Source: Hetaerina americana (lineage: Eukaryota > Arthropoda > Insecta > Odonata > Calopterygidae). Taken from it: a stretch of DNA of 64,000 nt. A program made the position numbers and the translations under genes. Under the pieces are notes generated by a model, which ran no database searches, was not told the DNA's origin, and saw nothing but the letters and a program-made list of their open reading frames with translations. The DNA lies in contig JAKTNV010000020.1 in the NCBI GenBank assembly GCA_022747635.1, forward strand, positions 2,269,501-2,333,500, read 5' to 3'. Positions 12,378-24,100 of the stretch are shown here, piece by piece (positions within the stretch are counted from its first letter, which is position 1; each line of letters begins with the position of its first letter).

Positions 12378-12573
12378 TTTGTTTTTCGACGCGGACAAAA
12401 AACTAGCTTCACTAAAAACGGTGTCCTCACTCAACGACAGCCCGCAGGTGGCTAAGGTTGGAGTCGGTCTGTTGCTAAGAGTCCCCTCCACCTTACCCAG
12501 CCAGGCAGACCCCCCTCCACCGCTCCGTTCGCGCCAGAGAAAATCAGTCCTACCACTTTTGGGTGCATCCCTG

Positions 12574-13080
12574 GACATTGAAATCTGCCGCTCTTTTCTC
12601 TTTCTCTCAGTACAGACTTCAAAGCCTGCAGCCGCCGATTCACCAAAGCCCATCGCAGTCACCAATTCAGCCAAATTCAACGTGGGAGATAATCTAGAAA
12701 CCAAGAAAACATACAGGGCAGAGAAGAGGACCGCTACCATGCCGCTTCACGGCCACTCAGTGCCGGGGTACTCATTTTGCACCACAATATCTTCCTGCCA
12801 CCTCACGGAATGATACTACTTTACAGATCAACGTACCTCACTAAAATATACTGTATCTCACACAATGTTTCCTATATTATATACAATGTATCACATATTT
12901 TTATATTGTTCATCTCTATGTCAAACCGCCCGTAAACAAAATGTATTAAAACTAGGAGAAGAGATTCCCGCCGCTTCACGGAAAACAGGGCGATGACGAC
13001 TTCCAATAAATATTTCTGTCGCCTCACGTTTTGGCTCCCCCTATTCACCGCCCCACGGTAAACATAATGTTATCACAATG
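12574..13080. other. no gene recognised; recurring CCGCTTCACGG-type motif
   Basis: Between two mariners. Variants of GCCGCTTCACGG occur near 12740, 12797 (GCCACCTCACGG) and 12968, and the motif reappears near 29032 and 29093 in the 3' UTR of LINE-E. The block could be LINE 3' UTR debris. No coding signal. Confidence 0.4.
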
Positions 13081-13837
13081 TACGAGGGTCATCCGGAAAG
13101 TAGTACCCGTTCGTGCCGCATGAAGTGCTGACGACGCGAGTAGCCGCTGGACGAGGTCAGATAGCTTCAGTGGCTTGTCTGCCTTCTCTGAGCCAAGTTG
13201 CGTGACGCTAGCATTGCCTGTGTTGTTTCTGTGATTGTTTACAATGTTTAAAAAAATTGAGAACGCCGCCAGTTGTGAAGTGAGGGCAGTGATTAAATTC
13301 CTCAATGCAAGAAACGTTCGCCCATGTGATATTCATCGCCAATTAAAGGAGGTGTATGGAGACAATGTAATGGACGAGTCGTCTGTTCGGCGGTGGTGTC
13401 GCAACTTCAACATGGGGAGGGGGAACACACACGACGATGAGCGTTCGGGGAGACCGTCTGTCATTACAGACCAACTGGTGAGCTCAGTTGACGAATTCGT
13501 GAGGAACGATCGGCGCGTCACAATTGATGACATCTGTGAGCATTTTCCCAATGTTTCTCGAACAATTGTTCATGAAATTGTTAAACACCATCTGCATTAT
13601 GCAAAAATTTGTGCAAGATGGGTCCCTCGCGTATCTCAATGAGCTGGCGGCGAAGGACTATGCAGCAGGAATACAGAAACTTGTCACACGTTATGACAAA
13701 TGCCTTAATTTGCTTGGAGATTATGTTGAGAAGTAGTTTAAAGTATCCTCTTTCAAATAAAATTTTTTATGTTTGTTAATATTTACTTTTGTGTCTTTAT
13801 TTCACGAACGGGTACTACTTTCCGGATGACCCTCGTA
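13081..13837 (+). mobile_element. mariner-3 copy 1, internally deleted 757-bp element (MITE-like)
   Basis: Bounded by a perfect 35-bp terminal inverted repeat (including TA) beginning TACGAGGGTCATCCGGAAAG and ending with its complement at 13837. It contains an intact mariner N-terminal coding region, a deletion of the whole catalytic domain, and the last 33 codons in another frame (AAKDYAAGIQKL, CLNLLGDYVEK, stop TAG 13734-13736). Every base matches 32611-33367. It depends on a transposase supplied elsewhere; identity of the two copies implies very recent movement. Confidence 0.95.
13244..13642 (+). pseudogene. truncated mariner transposase, DNA-binding domain only
   Basis: An uninterrupted frame of 132 codons from ATG 13244 to TGA 13640. 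It carries the SETMAR-like mariner N-terminus: CEVRAVIKFLNARNVRPCDI (first helix-turn-helix), SSVRRWCRNF, the linker DDERSGRPSVITD, the second helical set VTIDDICEHFPNVSRTIVHE, and AKICARWVPRV just before the deletion point. The DD34D catalytic domain is gone, so it cannot catalyse transposition. By analogy with known transposon derivatives it could bind the element's TIRs and act as a competitor; that is inference. ATG 13244 is chosen because it matches the usual mariner start spacing; a TTG lies three codons upstream. Confidence 0.85.
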
Positions 13838-15633
13838 ATTTAAGGCGGTCTGAGTGAGGTTTCTCCGGGTTTCGTCCCTCCCTCGGGTGAATACCAAGTC
13901 ACAAGCCACCCCTGGAATGATGCAAAAAGCCATCAACATATGGTTTTCACTTTTTTGTATGCGATCGCACCCTTAAAAAAATTATCCTTCTCTTACCCGA
14001 AGAGGCTACGGCCTACAACGGGATTTGCCAGGCGTGCTATGTTAAAACAAAAACTGTATATATCATCTTTCTATTATGTTTTGGCAAATAAAGACCTTTA
14101 AAACTGGAAATTGAAAAAAACTTGTAAACTTTAAGTAATAATGACACTGTCCATGACATGAGCAGCCAGGGTTCGGATTCCCTTGTGCTCCTGAATTATT
14201 ATTTATCTATGCATGCACCTCGCAAGCCGCCGCTAGGGTGTGTGGCAGGGGGAGAATACACACCAGACTAATTTTGACCCAAATCGTGGAAGTCACTCGA
14301 GAGAGACAATCACCAATCCATCGAATTCAATTAGAGGGATAGGAGACTGATGCATCACATACGCACTATTCGTAGTGTTTTTTATACATTCCACTAAACA
14401 CGGAAAAAATGCTAAATGCGTCGATTTTCACCGAATCTCGCGCAAACACCTCACACGGTTGGAGAGTCAGGGATTATAATATTCCCCACCGATTGTCAAA
14501 GCGTTCAATGACATATGTTAGCAATCCTCAAATTGTTACTAGAAGGCATCTGATTGCATTTCCCCCACCGGTTTTAGTGACAATTTCATTTCCGCGATAG
14601 CTTAAATGGCCGAGTATTGGTCCGACCAAGGTCCGTGCTCATTGGACCTTTTCTCTGCTTTGAATTCGTTCCCTTTTGCCTTCCCTAAAGGCATCGTGTT
14701 TTTTTTTTGAGTTTCAATCCCGTTTTCCTACACTTATGTACATCCGTATGAATATAAAAATTCAATCCTACGAGGAAAGGTGGAATCAATGCACCCAATA
14801 CGGGGCAGAGGCTGAGCGCATAAGAGGTGGTGTCCAAACTAGTTGTGAATCTTCACGTACATCGCACCATTCGCCCCAAATTTCGATGCAAAGAGTATAG
14901 AAATATTTAGTAATTAAAAACAATGGTGAGTGCAAGAACAATTTCAGAAAACAACATTCAAACTGTGATCACACCATTGATTTCAATGCGAATGTTTGAC
15001 ACTCAATTATCAATCGAGGTGAACTCAACTTTCTAGAGTAAATAACATTTTTAAAAAGAATTGTTCCCTCTAAATTTACCGTTATTAATGAATAGTTGAG
15101 TCTTGCCTCTTCCCCTTTTCTTCACCGAGATGAAGGTGACCCGCTCTTTCCTTTCTGTCCTCCCCGCTTGAAGGGCATCAAAGAGAGCGAGAAGTTACAG
15201 GAGACTTAGACTAGACAAGTTACTTCTGCCCTGCCTTCTACGTGGGCGAATGCACGACCGCACTCTCCCCGCGCATGAATAACCACCGACATTCCACCAA
15301 ATCTCCCACCTTTCTTAATTATTCCATCCCTACTCTTACTGCTTCCCACAATCAATCTTTTGACGACTGCTTCTCCGTTTCGGTGATTGAAATCCTTCCC
15401 AAATCTGCTAGTATAATAGAGGTGAGAACCCGCGAGATGGCGCATATCTGGGTGGCCCAATCATTCAAACCGCCCGGGCTGAACCAAGCCCACTGAATGC
15501 ATCAATTGGCTGCCTACATATCCCCCCCACCCCCTTGTTCATTTCCTATTGGTCCCTTACCTCTACTTCCCCCACCTCTCCCCCGCACACGTCCTCTCCG
15601 CTCTTCCCCGAGAACGCCATTCTGAAGTCGACA
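13838..15633. other. no gene recognised except a LINE tail near 14.2 kb
   Basis: AT-rich spacer. CAGGGTTCGGATTCCCTT near 14170 resembles a pol III B box, and CGATAGCTTAAATGGCC near 14597 weakly resembles an A box, but neither has a partner at the right distance. Frames around 15.2-15.6 kb overlap on both strands and look like chance. Confidence 0.5.
14196..14275 (-). mobile_element. LINE 3' tail relic
   Basis: Read on the minus strand this gives CCCCTGCCACACACCC followed by TAGCGGCGGCTTGCGAGG, the 3' terminal hairpin signature of LINE-A/-B/-C. No coding sequence adjoins it, so it is an extremely 5'-truncated or eroded insertion. Confidence 0.6.
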
Positions 15634-15683
15634 GCCGAGCTGTCGAAAAAATATATATATATTTTTTTTTTCGACAGCTCGGC
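15634..15683. repeat. 18-bp inverted repeat around an A/T core
   Basis: GCCGAGCTGTCGAAAAAA (from 15634) pairs with TTTTTTCGACAGCTCGGC ending at 15683; the loop is a short (AT)n/T run. It lies a few bases before the long (TA)n tract at 15691. The 61.2-61.6 kb palindrome likewise has a (TA)n core. Confidence 0.9.
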
Positions 15684-15686
15684 TCA

Positions 15687-15690
<4 letters not shown>

Positions 15691-15764
<74 letters not shown>
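15691..15764. repeat. (TA)n microsatellite
   Basis: About 37 uninterrupted TA units. It creates artificial Tyr-Ile repeat frames on both strands, which should not be annotated as genes. Confidence 0.97.
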
Positions 15765-15768
<4 letters not shown>

Positions 15769-15784
15769 TATAATTTCCAAATTA

Positions 15785-16305
15785 AGTAACAATGGAAATT
15801 AATTCCTTACTCGTGTGATCGCTCGCGTAATCCATTTATGAAGGGCTTTGTTTTCAATTAAGCCAAGAGTGCCCGGCGTGCATGACGCCGACAGAGGTCA
15901 GCAAACGGGCGCGGATGCATAGGACCCACGTGCGTTCGATTTGCGGCCCATGACCGCACCTTTCACAGCTCCAAATCAAGTCCGCCACTCATTCCAGGCA
16001 CCAAATCCAGGCCCGTGTCAACTGGCCTCGTCATGACGATAATTTCGGCATCAGAGCCAGCTAATGCGGGGACGCAGATGTTCAAACACCCGACACCGAG
16101 TGAGGAAAAATGTTCGGGATAAGTGAGTTACGAGCGCGGAGGGACTCAATTAGAGCCACGAAGAGAAATCTCCCGTCGTGAGCGGAGGCTAGTGCCACGC
16201 CGCATGGAACGAGCGAACGAGCAGGAACTACGGTTGCCACCTGGGTATTTCTGCTGAGAGGAACTAGTGAGGTTTTAATTCGGAAATGTATTATTACCCT
16301 CACCG
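15785..16305. other. no gene recognised
   Basis: Mixed-composition spacer; no domain, TIR, pol III box pair or LINE tail seen. Confidence 0.5.
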
Positions 16306-16500
16306 CACTACGGTAGGAGTGATCATGCTAATAAAACTGGAGAGATCAAGTTTAGAACAGATATATTTAAGACACAATTTTTTCCACGAACGATAAAGGA
16401 TTAGAATAACATTGTCTAGGCTTAAAAATATTCGGATCGAAATTAGTCTGATGTGTATTCACTCCCTGCCAATCACCCTAGCGGTGGATTAGAGCGTGCA
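16306..16500 (+). mobile_element. LINE-A-type relic (RT C-terminal end plus tail)
   Basis: Translation from about 16310 gives GRSDHANKTGEIKFRTD and FKTQFFPRTIKD, closely resembling the LINE-A ending (GRSDHKDKIREID, YSFFPRTIRN) at 47.9 and 60.5 kb. It is followed by CTCCCTGCCAATCACC...GCGGTGGATTAG, a degraded form of the shared LINE 3' hairpin. It is the 3' end only and non-functional. Confidence 0.7.
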
Positions 16501-17461
16501 AAAAATCATTGAATGATAACTGCATTCCCTTGGTCCGGCGACTCGCTACATCTCGATCACCAACAAGCCAAGCTAACTCAATCATCTCGCCACCCACTCT
16601 TTTCCCCAGCCCTTCCCACGTCCCCCTTAACATTCCCTCGGCCCAATAAGTGTTGAAAGGCGCTGACAACCCTCCCTCCCGCCAATCACAGCGCACGCGC
16701 AGTCTACTTGAGCTTATCTCAGCTCTACCCCTTAGTGGTGGTTTAGTAAAAATGGCAAAGCAAGTGGCTAATCCCTTTCCTCCATCCTAATACTGCCCAT
16801 TGCATTAATCTCATAATCAGAGCCCCTTACCACCAATGCTCTTGCCTCTGCAATAGCCTTTCTCTCTTCCCTTCCTCACCCTCGTTGATCGTCGCCTTAG
16901 TAGTCATTGCCAATGACTTTCTCGTGTTGGCGATTCTCCTGCACACCCTCCGCTGCAAGATACATTAAATGCATCGTCCTATACTCCTCGCGTACGGCTG
17001 CTTCATCCTTATTCGGTACATATTCAGAAAAGACGGAAGGCAATCTCCTGGGCATACTATTCTATCTTCAAAAATGCGGGGTTAAGCTTAAATAAACTTC
17101 CGTTTTGCCCAAAATCCTTCAAGAACTTTGCGCGGATATCATATATTCCTTAATCCTGGTTCCACTTCACCTCGTTTAGCCTATTTCCTATCTCATTATC
17201 CAATATTACTGCACTGCAACTGGCCGACCTAAAACCTTTACTCGCATATGTTTTCTACCGCCCCCCCCAATCTCTTCTAGTTCCATATAATTGTGCTGGC
17301 TTGCCTTTTCTCTTGTGCCAGGTGAAGTTTTCCATTACTGCATTCGGGCCAAGAACTCTCTCCCATGCTTATCCCGCTTCCACTTTTCCTCGTTTTTGAA
17401 TTTTCTACACATCGTCGCACTTTTCTTGTGCATTTTCTTTCCTCCATTAGTTTTTCGCCTG
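16501..17461. other. no gene recognised
   Basis: Pyrimidine-biased spacer with a C9 run near 17262. I saw no domain or RNA signature; short frames lack similarity to known families. Confidence 0.5.
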
Positions 17462-17843
17462 AGTTTATTAGGGGGATCGAGATGGTGCGGGGGCTAACGT
17501 ACTGGCTTCCCACCCTGAGGGCACGGGTTCAAATCCCGGCGGTGTTGAATATTTTTCAGAGGTATCTCGATCCCTACTTGAGGTGCTTTGTGGAGGGCAC
17601 TTTGAGTGAGTACGCCGTCCGTCGGATGGGACGTTAAGCCGCGGACCCCTTGGCGCCTTTCGTAAAGAGTAGGCTAATGCCGACGCCGGGTTTCTCTCCA
17701 CCCTTCATCCTTTCCTGTCCTTCCCCTATGGCGCAAATGACCTTAGCTGTCGGTCGCCTCCCCTCAAAACTACTACTACTACTACTACTGCAAATGACCT
17801 CAGCTGTCGGTCGCCTCCCCTAAATACTACTACTAAGTTTATT
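17462..17843 (+). mobile_element. SINE-1 copy 1 with 8-bp target-site duplication
   Basis: AGTTTATT flanks the element at 17462-17469 and 17836-17843. The head has a tRNA-like region from 17470 with a good B box (GGGTTCAAATCCCGG). The body contains CCGTCCGTCGGATGGGACGT and ends GCTGTCGGTCGCCTCCCC followed by an ACT/CTA repeat. The last roughly 45 bp (GCAAATGACCTCAGCTGTCG onward) are present twice in tandem, separated by (CTA)n, which makes this copy longer than copy 2. SINEs encode no protein and rely on a partner LINE; which LINE here is unknown. Confidence 0.88.
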
Positions 17844-19300
17844 TTTAACTCTCTATGTACGTTCTTCTTCTCATTTCCGGATTTCCCTTTCTCTTACCTT
17901 TCCTTCCGTTATTCATCCCCTCAATCACCTCTCGCGTGAGCGATTCCCTCTCATTCTGTACTCTCCATCTCTATCCCTCACCTATTGCGTCCTCACTGCC
18001 ACTCTCTCCCCCCCCCGTTCTCAGGCCCCGCCCACATTTTTCCGACCGTTTAAATCCATTCTTCTAAACATTTATTGCGTTTTTCATCAATTCCAGGTTC
18101 CCGCGATATAAGGTAGGAGGGAGAAGTGTATTTGGGAGGAGAGGCTGAGAGAAAGCCGTTCCTTCGATTGAGCTAAGAAACGCCGGCACGAGAGACTACA
18201 TTCACAAATCAATTCGGCTGTTCAAAGGCAATTGCGAGTGCTCGAGGGCACACACACATTTTCGCCAAGCAGTGCATGGGCCGCGCGAAACGTTGCGAAC
18301 GAGCCGAGCGAGGACTCCGCCGCTGCGAATCGATCAATCATCACGGAACCAAAAGATTTCTCAATTTCCGGCTTCTTTCGCTGGCTTGGGGGCCGTCAGG
18401 TGGGGAGGGGCGGGGGGTGTGGGGTGGCAGGGGGAATGTGGAGGGGATGTGAAATAAGGAGCACAGCTACTGTGTCCAACCACCCAAGTCCGAGTGAGGG
18501 AGCGTAATTATAGCCACATGCACATCCCTACCTATGGACCACACCTTTGACGTGGTGGATGGGCTCATGATCTCCGAAGATCCTCAGAGGGTTGTCGGCG
18601 AGAGTATTCATACATAAAGGAAGAGTTGAACGAATAGTGTGGGAATAATGGTATGAAAAATGTAGCAAGAGGATAAGGAAAGGGTAGGAGGGAATTTTGC
18701 ATGCGTCATATCCAACCTTGAATGCGCAACGATTGTTTGGAGGTCTTAATTTGAATTGAATTACACTTGATGCAAAGAAAAGCCATCAGCTTCGAGGGAA
18801 AGGGTCGAATGAACGAACGAAAAGCCTCGTTTGGAAGACATTGGGATCATGTGGATTGAATGCACGACTTGACAAAATATAGATCATCTAAGTGTAAATT
18901 CAAAGGCGGAATAATCCTGGCGCTGGATTATAATGCTTGACGAGACCAAATGATGAGGAGATAAAACGGAATTTGGCTACAGAACTCATTGACTCTATGA
19001 TATTTTTTTTCCTCTTGACTTATCTGAGTCACGAAAGCCAGCAGACATAATGCACGGATAATCAGTTACCATATATCCTAAAGACTACCAGTCTAACAGT
19101 CCCTGCCACACGCCCACGCGATAGCTTGCAGGACATGCATGTTAAAATGACTTCTTCCTTAAATTTCTTTCAATAAGGTTTCATCATTCATTCATTAACA
19201 TTTTTCCCTTAAAAATTGCCTGAAATCTTCCTTGAATGAAGCTGCTACCTCCAGGAATGTCTCTGACTAGTGCACTATATTATTTCAACGGATCATTTTG
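17844..19300. other. no gene recognised
   Basis: Pyrimidine-rich to about 18.1 kb, then mixed. Frames near 18.2-18.5 kb are Gly/Ser-rich chance frames over G-rich sequence. A LINE tail lies at 19085-19135. Confidence 0.5.
19085..19135 (+). mobile_element. LINE 3' tail relic
   Basis: CCCTGCCACACGCCCACGCG followed by ATAGCTTGCAGG is the degraded 3' hairpin of the LINE-A/-B/-C group. No coding part is left. Confidence 0.5.
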
Positions 19301-19309
19301 TTTTGCAGG

Positions 19310-19465
19310 AAGTTTTTGGTAGTGTTAGCATCAGGTATCAGAATGGACCGGGATACCAGCGAATAATTCTGCCACAATCGGGAATTGAACTTGTATTCTC
19401 AGGATGGGAAGCCATTAGTTACGCAATCATCACACTGATCCGATATCCTCACGTTGTTTATAATT
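19310..19465 (-). repeat. SINE-1 relic, minus strand
   Basis: On the minus strand, TAATGGCTTCCCATCCTGAG, then AAGTTCAATTCCCG and GCTGGTATCCC parallel the SINE-1 head (ACTGGCTTCCCACCCTGAGG, GGTTCAAATCCCGG, GAGGTATC). It is older and more diverged than the copies at 17.5 and 38.4 kb, and the body is lost. Confidence 0.6.
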
Positions 19466-20481
19466 ACGGTTTTCCAGTAGGTTTTGAAATACTGTGGCAT
19501 TTGAGGCTATCCTGGTGCTCATAGTTTTGGGCACCAGGAATGTTATTTTGATAGATGTGACAGTTTTTAATGGATTGTGGGGTGATCTTGCCGACGAATG
19601 TTCTCATTATATTCGATGCCAATTATCACGCATTCATCGTTTCCCCGAGCCAGACATCCCCTGCCGCCGAAATTCCGGGGATGTTCGAGGCAACAGCACG
19701 TCCAATTGATCCCCTTGCTCCTTTCCTGCCCATCGTCCGCAAATTCAACAATCCCTAATTGATTATCCCAGAAATCAACGGTTGTCAGTGCTAAAAAGTA
19801 GTGCAGGGTTTCCAAATGTTAATACTTGTACCGTTCCATGCATGGTATTTGAACTAAAGCAATGTGCGCCAACACCCATTTAAGAGGCGACTGTCCATTA
19901 GGCACCACTCAAACGATGGCTCCACCCCGCCATCTGCTGTGGTGCGGGCGAGGCCACAGCTGGCGGTGGGTGTGTAGACACTTCTTCGTGGTGAGCAAAT
20001 GACCACAACGTGGCTCTTAAATCGTGCCCCGGCCATTCGACCACCCTCGACGGGTCCAGAATTATGGGGGAGGATCGAATGGTTACATTGAGACGGAAAC
20101 TATTTGGAGAATGCCCTGATTGCTATCCATATGCAGACCAAGCTATTTGTTCCGTGCGCATGATGATGAATAGTCTAAAACACACATTGAAGATTTCTGC
20201 GACACGTCATTTCTAGTCATTTATTTATTACAACGCCAATTTTACATTAATTTCACTCACTGACCAGGTAACTGACTAACATTACAAGGGGATGACCCGG
20301 TGGCGGGACAAACAGGCCAAAGGAAGGCCGAGAGCTCCACGCCCTCGACCATTCGAAATGCCTCGACTCACCGTTCTTGCCTGACGCTCAAAGAAAATGC
20401 CTGCCGAAAATGTTGTGTCAGATCACGGCAGCCAATGTGAGATGACCTCATATGAGAAGAGCGGCGAACCGTGGAGCAAAT
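19466..20481. other. no gene recognised
   Basis: Several short open frames overlap on both strands at 19.5-20.2 kb but none shows a motif. No RNA gene seen. Confidence 0.45.
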
Positions 20482-21149
20482 GGGGGGCACAAGTACCCGG
20501 CCTGACCTAGAGATGGCGGTAGTTGTTGGAAAAATATGACTTTATTAGAAATTATGCAATCTACAAAGCATATGTTTTATTTTTAAGACGCTACCTTGTT
20601 TAGTATTTGTTTGGCAGCCATCGATAGTGAACATTTTCAGTGAATTTGTGAAAATGGAGAAAATTGGTCCTCCTTAGGTGATACAATACTTTTATTTGAA
20701 AGGCCTCAGACCAACCAATATATATAAGCAGATAAATTGGATTTTACTCTGGGTGAGTCTGGTCCTTCGTTTAAAACACTAAAATATTGGGCAACAGAGT
20801 TGAAACGAGGACGTGAGAGTTGTCGAGACGAGCATAGCATTGTTCGACCAAATGAGATGACGACTCAAAAAACGGTGAAGAAAATCCACAAATTATTTTC
20901 TGTTCGCAAGCTTGAAAAAATGGCTCTGTGGCCAAAGATTTCCCAACCGCAAAGAAGTGATGTCGGCAGTTAATCGCTATTATGAGGAGTAAGACAGTTC
21001 TTCCTATAGAAAGGATATCAAACTTAATGAACATCGCTGGGAACATTGTATAGAGCTGAAAGGAGATTATGTTGTAAAATAAATACATTTTTTTCAAACT
21101 TTTTTGTGTTTTCTTTGTTAGGTCGGGTACTTTTGGTATTGCCCTCGTA
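20482..21149 (+). mobile_element. mariner-2 relic (irritans-like), internally deleted
   Basis: The right end, read inward, is CGAGGGCAATACCAAAAGTA from the TA at 21148; the left end keeps a related CAAGTACCCGGCCTGAC near 20490. The 5' leader and start (GTGAAAATGGAGAAAATTGG at about 20650) are the form found in irritans-type mariners. Coding traces in shifting frames: YFYLKGLRPTNI, FTLGESGPSFKTLKYW, then after an internal deletion FPTAKEVMSAV and HRWEHCIELKGDYVVK before a TAA near 21080. Catalytic aspartates are lost and the copy is inactive. Confidence 0.8.
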
Positions 21150-24100
21150 GCTTGGTATTCGCAAAATGCGGACCAACGCGGGACTTTGCCTGAGTGCTCT
21201 CGTATTCCTGCGTCAGCGAGTCATGCCTCCTCGGTGGCAGGACTCGCTGGGGCGTCCCCTACCCCGCTCCTTAGCGGAGGAACAGCAGAGAGGCGACTAC
21301 AAATCTTCTTTATTATCATGGCAAACTCAAATTGGTTGCAAAGTGGGGGGGGCACTGAGGAGGAGAGGGGGCACGGGAGGCGGCCGGCGGTAGCGTGCTC
21401 GCGATAGCGGCCCACACGCAGGACCGACTTTTCCACCTTCCCCGTAGAAATTAGCCTCGCCAATCAAGCCCGATGGAGCGCCTTGCTCCAAAGCAGATTG
21501 CACAGCGGGCGTCAATTGCGTTCCACTGGTCGATCGGGTGTGAAGAGTGCCCCTGATTGAGACGACCCCCGGGGGCACAAAGACAAAGGGAAACGGGAGC
21601 TAAGCACCCCTCCAGGAGGAGTGACCGGGGCGTGGTGCACGCAGGATGGCGTCATCGCTATCAGCATCGTGCCCCCACCTTCGCTCACCATCGGGTTCCT
21701 CATCTGCGGGCGCGCTCGAAGGAGGGCGGGAGGGATTCTCCTTCCCCGACCCTCCTCGCCCCCTCCCCAATTAGCCTCCATCCCTCTAATCTCGTGAAGC
21801 ATTCCCACACGTTAGAAGGTCCTCTGATTTTATTTACATCCATTCATTAAATTTTGATCCGTGTTTCATTATCCAACATTTATTGGAGACATCTTCAACT
21901 TTATAAGTAGCATATTTTCCATATTCAAAAGAAATTATCGAAATATGAAAACACAGACGCGGAATTGGGAGGAAAATGAAAATAAGTCTGACGAGGTGGC
22001 ATTCCCCGATCAATTTCCCCAATGGTCTCCCTCTCTCTCTCATCACATGGCTTCCCTTCCATCACGTACCACGCACGCCGAAAGTGAATCCGCCGCAAAA
22101 TTGAATTAATTGGTCTTTCCAATCATGCATTTGCAGACTGAACGATTTGCGCATCGGATTGAATCGGAGTTGTTTATTGGTTGTATGGAGTACGCATTTG
22201 GCGATCGAACTGGCAAAAAACTCAAGACGCCTCGCCATCTCTTCACTTTTTACATTCATCCGTGTCATAAATAAACATAATTACCGTTGCGAAGACGTTT
22301 GTTTATAGAGCCTCTATCAACCGAATAATGCATTACCGCAACTTAGTTTGGAATTCAGAGCAGAAATAAATAGGAGGATGCTTTCAGATCGCAATGTGGG
22401 AAAAACGTGGTAGCCAAAGAATGCCACACTGAACACAATGTGGTTCGCCAGTCTTGATTTTGACCAGACTACATTTATCAATTATGGAGTTATCTTTTCC
22501 ACACTAAATGTAAATCAGAACATAAAAATTGGCGTTGTATTCTCGATTAGCTCATAATTAACTCTTTATTGCAGAAACTGCTGATAATTATAGTTTATTA
22601 CAGCCATCTGTCACAAAATTACTCTATTCTAATCGGTATGATGCAGTTCTCGGATCAATATAATACAGAAGGCATTCGTGACCTGAATTGCTATAGAATG
22701 ACGCCTATAAAGAAAAATTCCCTATTTTCACTCGAGATGCATGTGCTGCCACTAATCAGCTGAGAACTGCTCAGAATCAGCGAAGGCCAAAAACAGTTCA
22801 TTTTGTCTTTCCAAACGTCATCAACAACATGTACAGGAGTTTTTATGCCGGAACGGTCTGATGTCACAGCTGTGAGATTAATCTTTAATTTAAGAGCGAG
22901 AAGAGCACGCTTCGTTGGAGTTTCCCTTTGGTGCGGATATGCGGTGCTGCACAATATCGCCTCGAGTGGGGCAGCCAATCGCCACCACGCCGAATGACCG
23001 CACCTGGGAGAAGCAGCCCACTGCGAACGAAGAGAACAGAGGGCAGCACAAAAAAGGCGCTGCTCATGAATCAGCCAAATCTTCCGACCAAATTCTGCGG
23101 TGGGCATTGTTATAGTGGGCATTGAACGTTCGGAGCGCCGCAGATCTGCGTAGGAATGCATAATTTGATACTCCTCCCGCCATCACGGCCAACGCTGTGG
23201 TGCAATGCCGATTGGCACCGATGCAAAATTCAGGCCCCCTCCACCCACGATCCGCGAATAATGGGAGCCTAACGAGAAGCAAATGGTTTCGCGCGCCAAT
23301 CGATAGAGAGCGCCGCGCGCGCATAAACCCCTCCGCCTCGCACCCACGCGTCATCATGGCACATAAAAACCACGCACGCGATTTCGCATGCAGTGACTGA
23401 TGCATTTCCCACGACGAGTAAACGTTAAGCCCCGAGGTGCAGTGAGAGCAGAGAAGCGTCATCCAGGCAGCGAAGGATCCATGGCGGATGCGGCCAGAAT
23501 AATTATCAGTCTGGGCACCAAGGGCGCAATAGGGCGGGGACGGATTGACGGCGCCGCCCTCGGCAAACCGCCGCACTGCATCCAGGGTGGACCGCCCCCG
23601 CTGCCGCCGGTGGCGTCACTCGTGGGGCGATGCCCTCACTACCAGGAGCGAGGAGGCGCGAAATTCAAAATAGGAGGGAAATGTGCGGGAGGGAACGATT
23701 AGGGGTGAGAGAGGGTTAGGGAGGGGCTCCTTTAACTCGATGGCCCCTGAATCTTATCGCTGCCAGATTTTTGTCGAATCACCGAAGGGGTTGGCTATCG
23801 ACAATAGCTCTCGTGGCCACTTTCGTCGACAGTACTACAGAAGCATTTCGTTAAGCGACGAGCTGCTAAGCCTCACGAAATATTATCGATACTAGACTTC
23901 TTGGATCGCGGTAGAAATGCATTTTCTGGCAGTGGCATATAACTATCATTTTCATGTAAATATTCAAGGTGTGTTCAACCTTTTGTATAGTGATTGCAGT
24001 ATTATGATAGTACTAAACTTTCAATCGTTATGTTTATAGGCACTTTTCATCATATATAAGATTAATGATAGACGAAATATTTAATACACGTTTTTTTACA

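Larger units (their letters stand above)
11157..12573 (-). mobile_element. mariner-1, near full-length, transposase on minus strand
   Basis: The left end (11159: CAGGGTCTCACCCAAAAG) and the reverse complement of the right end (12573: CAGGGATGCACCCAAAAG) are terminal inverted repeats that continue together through GTGGTAGGACTGATTTT, about 35 bp with a few mismatches. A TA precedes the left end at 11157-11158, but the right end is followed by GA, so the second TA target copy is mutated or lost. The span without the 112-bp insertion is about 1.3 kb, the usual size of a mariner. The element sits against the end of LINE-D. Confidence 0.9.

Noticed and set aside
14590..14660. tRNA-like head near 14.6 kb
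   Set aside because: A weak A-box resemblance only; no B box follows.
15514..15792. Tyr-Ile repeat proteins over the TA tract (also 49002-49223)
   Set aside because: Direct translation of (TA)n; microsatellite artefact.
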